A stretch of DNA of 50,354 bases. Source: JAEDES01 sp964470055 (GTDB lineage: Bacteria > Bacillota_I > Bacilli_A > RF39 > UBA660). Position 1 is the stretch's first letter, and each line of letters opens with the position of its first letter. The DNA lies in contig CAYXZZ010000003.1 of the NCBI GenBank assembly GCA_964470055.1, positions 1-50,354 of the forward strand, given 5' to 3'. The translations under genes were made by a program, and so were the position numbers. Below, one piece after another: positions 8,065-15,282 of the stretch. A model generated the notes under the pieces. That model worked only from the letters and a program-made list of their open reading frames with translations, did not search any database and was not told the DNA's origin.

Positions 8065-10014
8065 GTGAATAATAACATCGATGATTTAATTGAATCTAAA
8101 ATAGATAGTATCGTTAATGAGAAGAATATATATCACGTTGGAAAAGTAGTAAGGATTAACGAATTTGTTGTGGAAGCTACTGGATTAGATGATGCATTCT
8201 TCTTTGAGAAAGTTTTTATTGGTGATCAAGAAAATGTTGGTTATGTAGATAAGATTGAAGAAAATAAGGTAACTATTGCGTTAGTTAAGACTAATGGAAA
8301 TATTAAAATAGGTGATTTAATCAAGACTAGTGGTGAAGCACTACAATCTAGTTTCTCAAAGAATGCAATGGGGATGGTTATAGATGCTTTTGGAACAGAT
8401 AGAATGTCTGGAAAGAACTTTAATGATAGTAAAGCAATTGCGATTGAAACACCTAATATTCCAATTATGGATAGAACTGCGGTTAATAGACCATTAGAGA
8501 CAGGGATTGCCGGAATTGATTTGATGTTTCCAATTGGTAGAGGTCAAAGACAGTTAATTATTGGTGATAAGAAAACTGGAAAAACACAAATTTTGTTAGA
8601 TACTATTGTTAATCAAAAAAATAAGAATGTAATTTGTATTTATATTTCAATTGGTAAAACTAAGAAGGAAGTAAAACGTTTATATACAAAATTAATTGAG
8701 AAGGGTGCTAATGCTTATACAATGGTTGTTGCAGCATTTAATGATGATACTTCTCCAACGATTAAACTTACTCCATATGTTGGTATTTCTATTGCACAGG
8801 AATATATGATGGAGGGAAAAGATGTATTAGTTTGTATTGATGACTTAAAAAAACATGCTGATGCATGTCGAGAGATTGCTTTGATATCTGAAAAGAATAC
8901 TGGACGTGAGGCATATCCAGCAGATATTTTCTATACACATTCAAGAATGCTTGAAAAAGGTTGTCAACATAAAAATGGTGGTTCTATTACAATTTTGCCA
9001 GTAGTTGAAACTAAGGGTGGAGATATTACGGATTATATTTCTACTAATATTATTTCTATTACAGATGGTCAGATTGTATTAAATTCCAAGGCTTTTAAGA
9101 AAGGACAAAAACCGGCTCTTGATTTTGGACTTTCAGTATCTCGTTTAGGTAGTGCTGTTCAAAAAGAAGGTATTAAGAAGATTGGAGCAAGAGTTAGACA
9201 AGAGTTGCTTTCTTACTTAGAAACGGCAGATGTTTATCAATTAGTTAAAATTGATTCAATGTCTAGAGAATTACAAGAAAAAATGTTGATTGGTAAAAAG
9301 ATTTTGACTTCTTTAAATCAACAAAAGTTTTCACCTCGAAGTGAAGAGAAATTGATTGAGACTTTTGAATTTATTCTTGAAGTTAATAATAGTTTTGGTA
9401 AAAAAGAAGAAAAAGAAGTTAGTAATGAAGTGATTGTTGTTCCAGGGCCAGTTGATGTTAAAAATGAAGTTAATAATGTTCCGGATACGACAGTGCTTAA
9501 AATTGTTGAAAATAGTTCAATAAATACTGATAATAAGTTGGCTAATGCTTTCTTTAATAAACCGGACGAGGTTAAGACACAAGTTAAGGAAGTTGTTCCA
9601 ATCAGTGAACAAGTAAAAGAAGATAATAAGGTGACTGCTGAGACTGAAAAAGTGGTTTTAGAAAAACCAGTAGAGAATAAGGCTCCTGTTAAAAAGACTA
9701 GAAGTACTCCAAAGAAAACTTCTACGAGTGAAAAGAAAGAATATAATACACCTGTTATTGTTGCATCTAAAGAGATTGAAGAATTGACTTTTGATGAAGA
9801 AGATGCTTTGAAGGATAAGAAAGATCTACTTGAAATGTCTAAGAAGAAACTTCCTACTAAAGATATAGAAGTGTTAACTGAAGCAACTCAAGAAATTCCA
9901 GTGAAGGAAATAGAAAAAATGGCTACTAAGTCAGATGTACCTAAAAAAACTAATAGGGCTAAGAAAAATAGTTCTAAAGAACCAAAGTTCCTTGTAGTTG
10001 ATGAGGTTGAGTAA
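8065..10014 (+). CDS. F1-like ATPase alpha subunit with long C-terminal tail
   Basis: 649 residues. It starts at GTG, 8 bases after a strong GAGGGAGG site. An N-terminal amphipathic helix that could bind the delta-like protein is followed by the beta-barrel (about 25-95) and the nucleotide domain with P-loop GDKKTGKT (about 167-174; canonical alpha GDRQTGKT). Lys replaces the Gln of the alpha-type 'AIGQK' motif (here SIGKT), and the catalytic Glu found in beta is absent, so this is the non-catalytic type. The arginine finger is kept in LSVSRLGSAVQ. After the short helical domain ends at about 440, a tail of about 200 residues follows that is rich in Lys, Glu, Val, Pro and Thr and probably disordered. 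The family's usual length is about 500, so the tail is unusual and may dock the head to other parts of the machine. Confidence 0.92.
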   Translation: MNNNIDDLIESKIDSIVNEKNIYHVGKVVRINEFVVEATGLDDAFFFEKVFIGDQENVGYVDKIEENKVTIALVKTNGNIKIGDLIKTSGEALQSSFSKNAMGMVIDAFGTDRMSGKNFNDSKAIAIETPNIPIMDRTAVNRPLETGIAGIDLMFPIGRGQRQLIIGDKKTGKTQILLDTIVNQKNKNVICIYISIGKTKKEVKRLYTKLIEKGANAYTMVVAAFNDDTSPTIKLTPYVGISIAQEYMMEGKDVLVCIDDLKKHADACREIALISEKNTGREAYPADIFYTHSRMLEKGCQHKNGGSITILPVVETKGGDITDYISTNIISITDGQIVLNSKAFKKGQKPALDFGLSVSRLGSAVQKEGIKKIGARVRQELLSYLETADVYQLVKIDSMSRELQEKMLIGKKILTSLNQQKFSPRSEEKLIETFEFILEVNNSFGKKEEKEVSNEVIVVPGPVDVKNEVNNVPDTTVLKIVENSSINTDNKLANAFFNKPDEVKTQVKEVVPISEQVKEDNKVTAETEKVVLEKPVENKAPVKKTRSTPKKTSTSEKKEYNTPVIVASKEIEELTFDEEDALKDKKDLLEMSKKKLPTKDIEVLTEATQEIPVKEIEKMATKSDVPKKTNRAKKNSSKEPKFLVVDEVE

Positions 10015-10016
10015 AG

Positions 10017-10832
10017 ATGAGTGTTCGTAATGTAGTTAAAGTTATGAATTTCTACGCATTACTTAGAGTTAACAATGCTAGAAAAAAAGTAGAGAAAGCA
10101 TTTAGATATGAAAGAGAATTAAAATATATTATTGCGACAATCGTTAATAATAGAATATTTAATCAAGAAGATTTGTCATTAGAATTTTCTAAGAATGAAA
10201 AAGAGTTAAATATATACATCGGAAGTGACTTAGGATTTTGTGCTAGTTTCAATTCCGATGTTATCTCTTATATAAAAGCAGATGATCCTAATAATGATAA
10301 AATAATTATTGGGAAGAGGGTACGTGTTGAGACACCTAATTTAAAGTTATATCTTGATAAAGAAAAATTTAGTGAAATGAATAATCAGATTTATGATATT
10401 GTTCTTGATGGTATTTTAAATAAGGTATATTCAAAGATAAATATTATATATATTCATTACTATAATCTTAATAAACAAAATATTGTTAAAAGGACGATTT
10501 TGCCTTTTGATTTTGGAGAAGATATTTTAGATGAGGCTGATAAACGAGAAATTAATAGGCTTGATGACTTTGTGGTTGAGGGAGATTTGAGTTATATCAT
10601 TTTAAGTTTACTTTCTTTATATGTTTCTAATGAGATTAAGATAGCAGAGGCATGGAGTTGGGCATCAGAAAATGTTGAAAGACAGTTGTTTACGAGTGAA
10701 TCTTTAAAGAAGATTGATGAACGTGAGGAAGAAAGACAAATGATGGCTAGAAAGATGCGTCATTCGAAAGAATTTAAGTTGATTGTTGAGAAAAACAATA
10801 AAAAGAAAAAGAATAAAAATGAGGAGGAATGA
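10017..10832 (+). CDS. F1-like ATPase gamma subunit (central shaft)
   Basis: 271 residues. It is recognisable by SDLGFCASFNSDV, matching the gamma signature 'SDRGLCGGFN', and by long N- and C-terminal helices that would form the rotating coiled-coil shaft. The usual gamma start motif and the C-terminal 'ARQAAITQEI' motif are strongly diverged. The C-terminal helix is longer than usual and ends in a run of Lys, Asn and Glu. The gene starts 2 bases after the alpha-like stop, and its last codons contain the ribosome binding site of the beta-like gene. Retention of gamma argues that the complex still rotates rather than acting as a static ATPase. Confidence 0.85.
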   Translation: MSVRNVVKVMNFYALLRVNNARKKVEKAFRYERELKYIIATIVNNRIFNQEDLSLEFSKNEKELNIYIGSDLGFCASFNSDVISYIKADDPNNDKIIIGKRVRVETPNLKLYLDKEKFSEMNNQIYDIVLDGILNKVYSKINIIYIHYYNLNKQNIVKRTILPFDFGEDILDEADKREINRLDDFVVEGDLSYIILSLLSLYVSNEIKIAEAWSWASENVERQLFTSESLKKIDEREEERQMMARKMRHSKEFKLIVEKNNKKKKNKNEEE

Positions 10833-10834
10833 TT

Positions 10835-12187
10835 ATGATTGGTTCAATAATTGCCGTTTCCGATTTAAATGTTAAGATTCTATTAGAAGATGCTAATAGT
10901 ATTGTTATAGGTGATTTAATTGAAGCGGATTATAGAGATAATAAATATTTATTTGAAGTAGTTGAGATAAATGAAAATATTGCCAAGGCCATTCCTTTTG
11001 ATAATGTAATGTATCTTAAGAAAGGGATACCAGTAAGTAAACATGATAAGAAGTTGGCTATTGAGTATTCTGATAAGATATTAGGTAAAGTATTTGATTC
11101 TTATGGTAATTTGATTGATGGAAATGCGATTGATGAGCCAGTTACTAAGGAAGTTTATGAAGGAAATGTTTCTTTAGAGGAAATTGATATTAAAAGTAAT
11201 ATTTTATGGACTGGTATTAAGGTTATTGACTTTTTTGCTCCTATTCAAAAGGGGTCTAAGTTAGGATTACTTGGAGGAGCAGGAGTAGGAAAGACAGTTA
11301 TTATTAAAGAGTTAATTAATAACGTATTTAAAAAGTTCCAGTCAAACTCAATATTTATTGGAGTTGGGGAGAGATCTCGTGAAGGTAAAGAGTTATATGA
11401 TGAGATGAAGGATTCTAACTTGTTAGATAAGATTGGTATTGTTTTTGGACAAATGGGTGATAATGCTACTTCTCGTAGTAAGGCAATATACAGTGGTCTT
11501 ACTTTGGCAGAATATCTACGTGATGAAAAGAAGCAAGATGTGTTATTGTTTATCGACAATGTTTATCGTTTTGTACAGGCTAAGTCAGAGATTTCTACAG
11601 AGTTAGGTCGTTCGGCTTTAGAAAATGGATATCCGACAACTATGGTTTCTGATGTATCAGGAGTTGAAGAGAGAATTAATTCTACTAGTGAAGGATCAAT
11701 TACTTCATTCCAAGCAATATATATTCCGGCCGATGATTATACTGATGAGGCTGTACAAACAATTACTGGTCACCTAGATGGACAAATTGTTTTGGATAGA
11801 AGTGTTGCGGAAAAAGGTATTTATCCAGCAGTTAATGTTTTTAGAACTAATAGTGTTTTGGCGGATCCTGATTACATTGGTGAAAGACACTTTGGTTTAA
11901 TTGAGGAGACTCTTAGATATTTAACTCGTTATGAAGAGTTAGAAGAAATTATTGTTGTACTTGGTATTGAAGAATTATCTGATGAAGATAAACAAATCTT
12001 TTATCGTTCTAGAAAGTTACGTAATTATTTTTCACAACCTATGTTTGTTGCGGAAGCATATACACATATGAAAGGTGAATTAGTTGCCATCGAAGATGTC
12101 TTAGATGATATTGAAAATATTTTAAATGGTAAATATGATAATGTCGATGAGAGCGAATTCTTATTTATAGGTAAGTATGGAAAATAG
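10835..12187 (+). CDS. F1-like ATPase beta subunit (catalytic)
   Basis: 450 residues from the ATG at 10835, preferred over the ATG at 10829 because the GAGGAGG site (10821-10827) is 7 bases before 10835 but only 1 before 10829. P-loop GGAGVGKT is at 147-154 and the catalytic Glu179 lies in GVGERSREG. The metal-binding strand is LLFIDNVYRF, and IPADDYTDEA and the lever motif EELSDED are also present. All catalytic residues I can check are intact, so ATP hydrolysis is expected. Differences from canonical beta are concentrated near 'LGRSALENGYPTT', where the family has a longer loop. The reading frame overlaps the epsilon-like gene by 11 bases. Confidence 0.93.
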   Translation: MIGSIIAVSDLNVKILLEDANSIVIGDLIEADYRDNKYLFEVVEINENIAKAIPFDNVMYLKKGIPVSKHDKKLAIEYSDKILGKVFDSYGNLIDGNAIDEPVTKEVYEGNVSLEEIDIKSNILWTGIKVIDFFAPIQKGSKLGLLGGAGVGKTVIIKELINNVFKKFQSNSIFIGVGERSREGKELYDEMKDSNLLDKIGIVFGQMGDNATSRSKAIYSGLTLAEYLRDEKKQDVLLFIDNVYRFVQAKSEISTELGRSALENGYPTTMVSDVSGVEERINSTSEGSITSFQAIYIPADDYTDEAVQTITGHLDGQIVLDRSVAEKGIYPAVNVFRTNSVLADPDYIGERHFGLIEETLRYLTRYEELEEIIVVLGIEELSDEDKQIFYRSRKLRNYFSQPMFVAEAYTHMKGELVAIEDVLDDIENILNGKYDNVDESEFLFIGKYGK

Positions 12188-12455
12188 AAGTGAAGAATTA
12201 AAAGTAATAGTTTTAGACTCTGAAACAATAGAAATGAAAGAGATTGATAATGTTAAAGTAATTCGTATTAAGAGTGATTTTTGTAATCTTCTTATTATGA
12301 AAGATTATTGGCCTGTTGTTGGAGAGATAGATGGAAAGATTTCTATAGAAGCAGATGAAAGTATTGTTTATGATAATATAAAAGGTTTTTATTCTTTAAG
12401 TCATAATATATTTCACTTAATTATTCAAGAAAAAGGCGCTGATAGTAATGAGTAA
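12177..12455 (+). CDS. Short epsilon-like subunit of the F1-like ATPase
   Basis: 92 residues. It is predicted to be only the N-terminal beta-sandwich of an epsilon subunit; the usual C-terminal helical hairpin (total about 130 residues) is missing. The call rests on position directly after beta, size and the beta-strand pattern, because sequence similarity is weak. It overlaps beta by 11 bases and the following membrane-protein gene by 8. Loss of the inhibitory C-terminal helices would remove the usual epsilon brake on ATP hydrolysis, which fits an enzyme that only hydrolyses ATP. Confidence 0.65.
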   Translation: MENRSEELKVIVLDSETIEMKEIDNVKVIRIKSDFCNLLIMKDYWPVVGEIDGKISIEADESIVYDNIKGFYSLSHNIFHLIIQEKGADSNE

Positions 12456-12957
12456 TATATCATTAGTTCTTAAATTTTATGTGTTTTTTAGTATGTTTGT
12501 TTTAGTTTTAGCAATATGGCTATTCATCTATACTAGAAAGTATAAGAAGTCTAAGGTTAGATTGTTAGGGCTGTTTTTGAATTTGACAAAGAGAGAATGT
12601 ATTTTACTATCAACTAATGTGCTTGGTTTTTTGTTGAATATATGGTGTGCAATTAATATAAGTAGTTATAACAATTTATTTTTAATGATGATTTTAGTTA
12701 ATGCGGTGGTGACGATTGTAGGCGCACTTGATTTACATATTGTTGCAGCAGAGATTATTTATACTGGGATAACAGTTGTGGTATTAAAATTACTAAGTTT
12801 AATTAATATTTATTTAAATAATGTTAGTTATAATGTATTGACACATTCACTAAGTATCATTTTTTTACTTACAATAATCGTTTATTCTTGCTTTATTTGT
12901 ATAAGAAAGTTAGAATTATTATTGAAGAAAAATAAAATTGTAGGGGGAAATGTCTAA
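12448..12957 (+). CDS. Multi-pass membrane protein of the F1-like ATPase operon
   Basis: 169 residues with four or five hydrophobic segments (about 8-28, 50-70, 76-93, 103-122, 133-152) and a basic stretch at 30-49 predicted inside the cell. It occupies the place where an F0 a subunit might be expected but shows no a-subunit motif, in particular no helix with the essential Arg and surrounding 'RLFGN'-type pattern. Asp95, His97 and Glu102 lie in or next to the membrane between segments 3 and 4 and are the only notable polar residues. Its start overlaps the epsilon-like gene and its stop overlaps the next start (TAATG), so it is certainly part of the operon. I do not recognise the family. Confidence 0.8.
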   Translation: MSNISLVLKFYVFFSMFVLVLAIWLFIYTRKYKKSKVRLLGLFLNLTKRECILLSTNVLGFLLNIWCAINISSYNNLFLMMILVNAVVTIVGALDLHIVAAEIIYTGITVVVLKLLSLINIYLNNVSYNVLTHSLSIIFLLTIIVYSCFICIRKLELLLKKNKIVGGNV

Positions 12958-13784
12958 TGAAATTAGGAAAGAAAATTAAAAAAGATGTTAATTTAAGTAC
13001 TAAAGAAAAAGATGGAGACGTTAAGGAAAGAATTAAAAAGTCTAAGTCTAGATTTAGATTAAAGAAGCAATTAAAGATTTTATTGGTAATTTTAGGTGTT
13101 TTAGTTATTGTTGGAATTGCGGCAATTATTATTTATTCACATTATAAGGATTTGAATAAGGTTACGATTGAAAATTATAAATTATATCAATACTTTGGTG
13201 ATTTAAGATTTGATTATACAGGGAAACTTTCTATTAAGAAAAATGGGGAAGTTACAAAGATTAAATATGAGGGAATTGATTTAGAAACTGATTCAACTCC
13301 AATTTATTATAAGAATATTGATAATGAGATAATTTTGCCTACAAATATGGCAATTGTGTTTCCTAGATTAGTTAATAAAAATTATAAGCTACCTTATTTT
13401 TCTAGACTTTATGTTGATTATTCTGAGAATGATTCTAGTGCTTATTTGAAAATAAATAATGAGAAAAAGTATTTAGAAAATTGTTTCTTATATGATGGAA
13501 ATAATTTGTATGTGTTCTTATATGAAACTGTTGTTACAATAGATGGAACTGATTATACATTATCACCACTTTCTTTTATAAATGTTAATTACAAAAATGA
13601 TGTTAGTTTTTATAATAAAGCAAGTGATGAATATTCTGTAATTGATAAGCATAGTGATGATGTTATTGCGAATATTGATGGATATAAAGTTAATTTAAGT
13701 ACCGATATGGTTTTATATGATAGAGATAGCAAATTATTAATTAAGAATGTTGATAGTTTACAAAGTTATGGTAGTGAGAAGTAA
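12957..13784 (+). CDS. Single-pass membrane protein with the shared ectodomain
   Basis: 275 residues: a Lys/Arg-rich cytoplasmic N-terminus (about 1-44), one membrane helix (about 45-65) and an extracellular beta-rich domain of about 200 residues. The segment at about 185-206 (VFLYETVVTIDG, then DYTLSPLSF) resembles residues 176-198 of the 3485-aa giant (FINLYDIKIETV, then TYTIPTNSF), and 'STPIYY' resembles 'STPVIY' of the 486-aa protein. It looks like the giant architecture without the repeat array. It is the last gene of the ATPase operon, translated from an AGGGGGAA site. This makes it the best candidate for a link between the motor and the surface proteins, through its ectodomain or its basic cytoplasmic tail. 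This is inference. Confidence 0.8.
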   Translation: MKLGKKIKKDVNLSTKEKDGDVKERIKKSKSRFRLKKQLKILLVILGVLVIVGIAAIIIYSHYKDLNKVTIENYKLYQYFGDLRFDYTGKLSIKKNGEVTKIKYEGIDLETDSTPIYYKNIDNEIILPTNMAIVFPRLVNKNYKLPYFSRLYVDYSENDSSAYLKINNEKKYLENCFLYDGNNLYVFLYETVVTIDGTDYTLSPLSFINVNYKNDVSFYNKASDEYSVIDKHSDDVIANIDGYKVNLSTDMVLYDRDSKLLIKNVDSLQSYGSEK

Positions 13785-13810
13785 TTTTTTTGCAAAAGCA
13801 GAAAATAGTT

Positions 13811-13839
13811 TTTACTTTTTCTGATTATATTGGTATAAT
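13811..13839 (+). promoter_or_regulatory. Promoter of the TasA-like gene
   Basis: TTTACT (13811-13816) and TATAAT (13834-13839) are 17 bases apart, with TGG directly before the -10. It lies between the ATPase operon and the secreted-protein gene at 13888. Confidence 0.7.
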
Positions 13840-13887
13840 CTATAGTAGAAGATAAAAGTATTTTGTGGTATTGATGGAGGGAATAAG

Positions 13888-14538
13888 ATGGAACATAATA
13901 GACAAGTAAAAATAATATCTGTTATTGCATTGGTTATGGCGGTAGTTGGATTGTCACTTGGTTTTGCGGCATTTTCAAATGTGTTGATTATTAATGCGAA
14001 TGCGACAGTTAAGCCTGAGGAAGGAAAGTTTAATGTTGATTTATATTCAACTAGTTCACTTGAAAATGAAGATTTGTCAGTAACTGGAGTATCATCTACA
14101 CCTGGTGTTGGTGGAACTGCATTAATTGATGAAAGTAGAAGAATTATTACTGGGATTCATGCAGAGTTTACTGAACCGGGACAATCTGTTACATATGAAT
14201 TTTATGCTCATAATGTTGGTGAATATACAGCATATTTAAGAAGTATTATTTTTAATAACGTTGATGGGTATGATTCTACAAAGGTTTGTGTTCCTACTTC
14301 TGGTTATTCTACTGTAGAATCTGTTGATTCTGCTTGTAAAGGTATTACAGTTGCGGTTACAGCGACTGAAGTTTATACAGATATTACTTATACAGGTATT
14401 ATTGATCATAGTGTTCCTAAAGGTGGAAATGAAAAGATTGCAGTTACTATTTCATATGCAAGTAATAGTGATACAGCAACAGGTCCATTTGAAGTCTTAT
14501 TTGGAGATATATTCCTAGAATATGGAACTTCTTATTAA
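13888..14538 (+). CDS. TasA/camelysin-like secreted protein with SipW-type signal peptide
   Basis: 216 residues, with an AUG after a GGAGGGAA site. The N-terminal segment at about 9-30 is followed by GFAAFSNVLIINANATV, the pattern of SipW-processed proteins such as TasA and CalY. The rest is a beta-sandwich with features typical of that group: 'TEPGQSVTYEFYAHNVG' and a final 'PFEVLFGDIFLEY'. TasA-family proteins form surface fibres in Bacillus, but whether this one polymerises cannot be judged. No sipW-like signal peptidase gene is in the window. The gene is monocistronic, with its own promoter and terminator, and two decayed relatives are at 14646 and 36281. Confidence 0.8.
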   Translation: MEHNRQVKIISVIALVMAVVGLSLGFAAFSNVLIINANATVKPEEGKFNVDLYSTSSLENEDLSVTGVSSTPGVGGTALIDESRRIITGIHAEFTEPGQSVTYEFYAHNVGEYTAYLRSIIFNNVDGYDSTKVCVPTSGYSTVESVDSACKGITVAVTATEVYTDITYTGIIDHSVPKGGNEKIAVTISYASNSDTATGPFEVLFGDIFLEYGTSY

Positions 14539-14554
14539 TAGTTAAGAAAATGTA

Positions 14555-14583
14555 AAGTTGAGCCTTGTGGTTCAATTTTTTTT
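14555..14583 (+). terminator. Intrinsic terminator after the TasA-like gene
   Basis: TTGAGCC (14558-14564) pairs with GGTTCAA (14569-14575) with one G-U pair and a TTGT loop, followed by eight T. Confidence 0.85.
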
Positions 14584-14645
14584 GAAAATAAAAAAATCGA
14601 TAGTAATCGATAATTGTTACTTCTAGAAAGCAGATTACTTTATAC

Positions 14646-15119
14646 ATGAAAAAAAGGAAAAAATATGGAAAACAAAGAAAGACAAAAATTATTTTGATAG
14701 TGATTTTGATGTTTGTGATAGTTGGAATGAATATTGGGTTTGCAGTGTTTTCTAATGTATTAATTATTAATTCTAGTGCTACTGTATCTCCGAATGAGTC
14801 TGATTTTAAGGTTATTGTTTATGGATTTGTGGATCAAGATGAAATGAATTCGTTTATGTTGGAAGGTTCTTTATATGTTCCTGATATCGAAAAGTAGTCC
14901 TCTGTATATGCAACACAATTTGAGTCTGATTTTATTTCTATAGCTGAGTATTTATTATATGATACGGAATTTGCTGTTCCTATTAAGTCTAATGATTATA
15001 TCTATGTTGGTATTACAATTTATTATGATTCTTCTTCAGCAAGAGTCAATGGACCTTTTTCAGTGGAGTTTAATCCATTAAAATTTGAATTTACTACTAT
15101 TCCTCGTTCATATGGCTAA
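14646..15119 (+). pseudogene. TasA-like gene interrupted by an in-frame TAG
   Basis: The frame starts with 83 codons carrying the same N-terminus as the gene at 13888 (FAVFSNVLIINSSATVSP). It meets TAG at 14895-14897 and then continues in the same frame for 73 codons with the family's C-terminal pattern (YIYVGITIYY, then NGPFSVEFNPLKFEF) to TAA at 15117-15119. Reading through would give about 157 residues, shorter than the 216-residue paralogue, so a central piece also seems lost. No Shine-Dalgarno site is obvious before 14646. A single nonsense mutation in an already reduced copy is the simplest explanation; suppression of the stop is possible but unsupported. Confidence 0.75.
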
Positions 15120-15189
15120 AAATGATTATATTTTGTTAGTTTTGTGTTGATAGCTTTAATTAATCTAGTTTTTTGTTTTTTAACATTTT

Positions 15190-15215
15190 GAAGATAATTT
15201 TGTCTTCTTTTTTTA
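15190..15215 (+). terminator. Weak intrinsic terminator before the 3485-aa gene
   Basis: GAAGA (15190-15194) pairs with TCTTC (15203-15207), followed by eight T. The stem is only five base pairs, so efficiency is uncertain. Confidence 0.45.
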
Positions 15216-15244
15216 TTTTTACTCTCTTCATTTACAGATATGTA

Positions 15245-15253
15245 TGTTATAAT
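15245..15253 (+). promoter_or_regulatory. Extended -10 promoter of the 3485-aa surface protein
   Basis: TGT plus TATAAT at 15245-15253 gives the same extended -10 as the ATPase operon promoter at 6988. A -35 is weak (TCTTCA at 15225-15230, 17 bases upstream). The ATG at 15283 follows an AGAGGTG site. Confidence 0.65.
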
Positions 15254-15282
15254 ATAAATAAGAAAAATAGAGGTGTCGTGTC

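Noticed and set aside
10829..10834. ATG 10829 as start of the beta-like gene
   Set aside because: It is 1 base after the GAGGAGG site, too close for initiation; ATG 10835 is well placed.
12448..12957. Subunit a (atpB) of F0
   Set aside because: It is too short, its helix pattern differs, and the conserved Arg-containing motif is absent.
13799..13826. Terminator after the ATPase operon
   Set aside because: The A/T inverted repeat here is weak and overlaps the next promoter's -35 region, so I do not call it.
14592..14616. ATCGATA repeats before the broken TasA-like gene as a riboswitch
   Set aside because: Short palindromic bases without further conserved structure; more likely duplicated upstream sequence.
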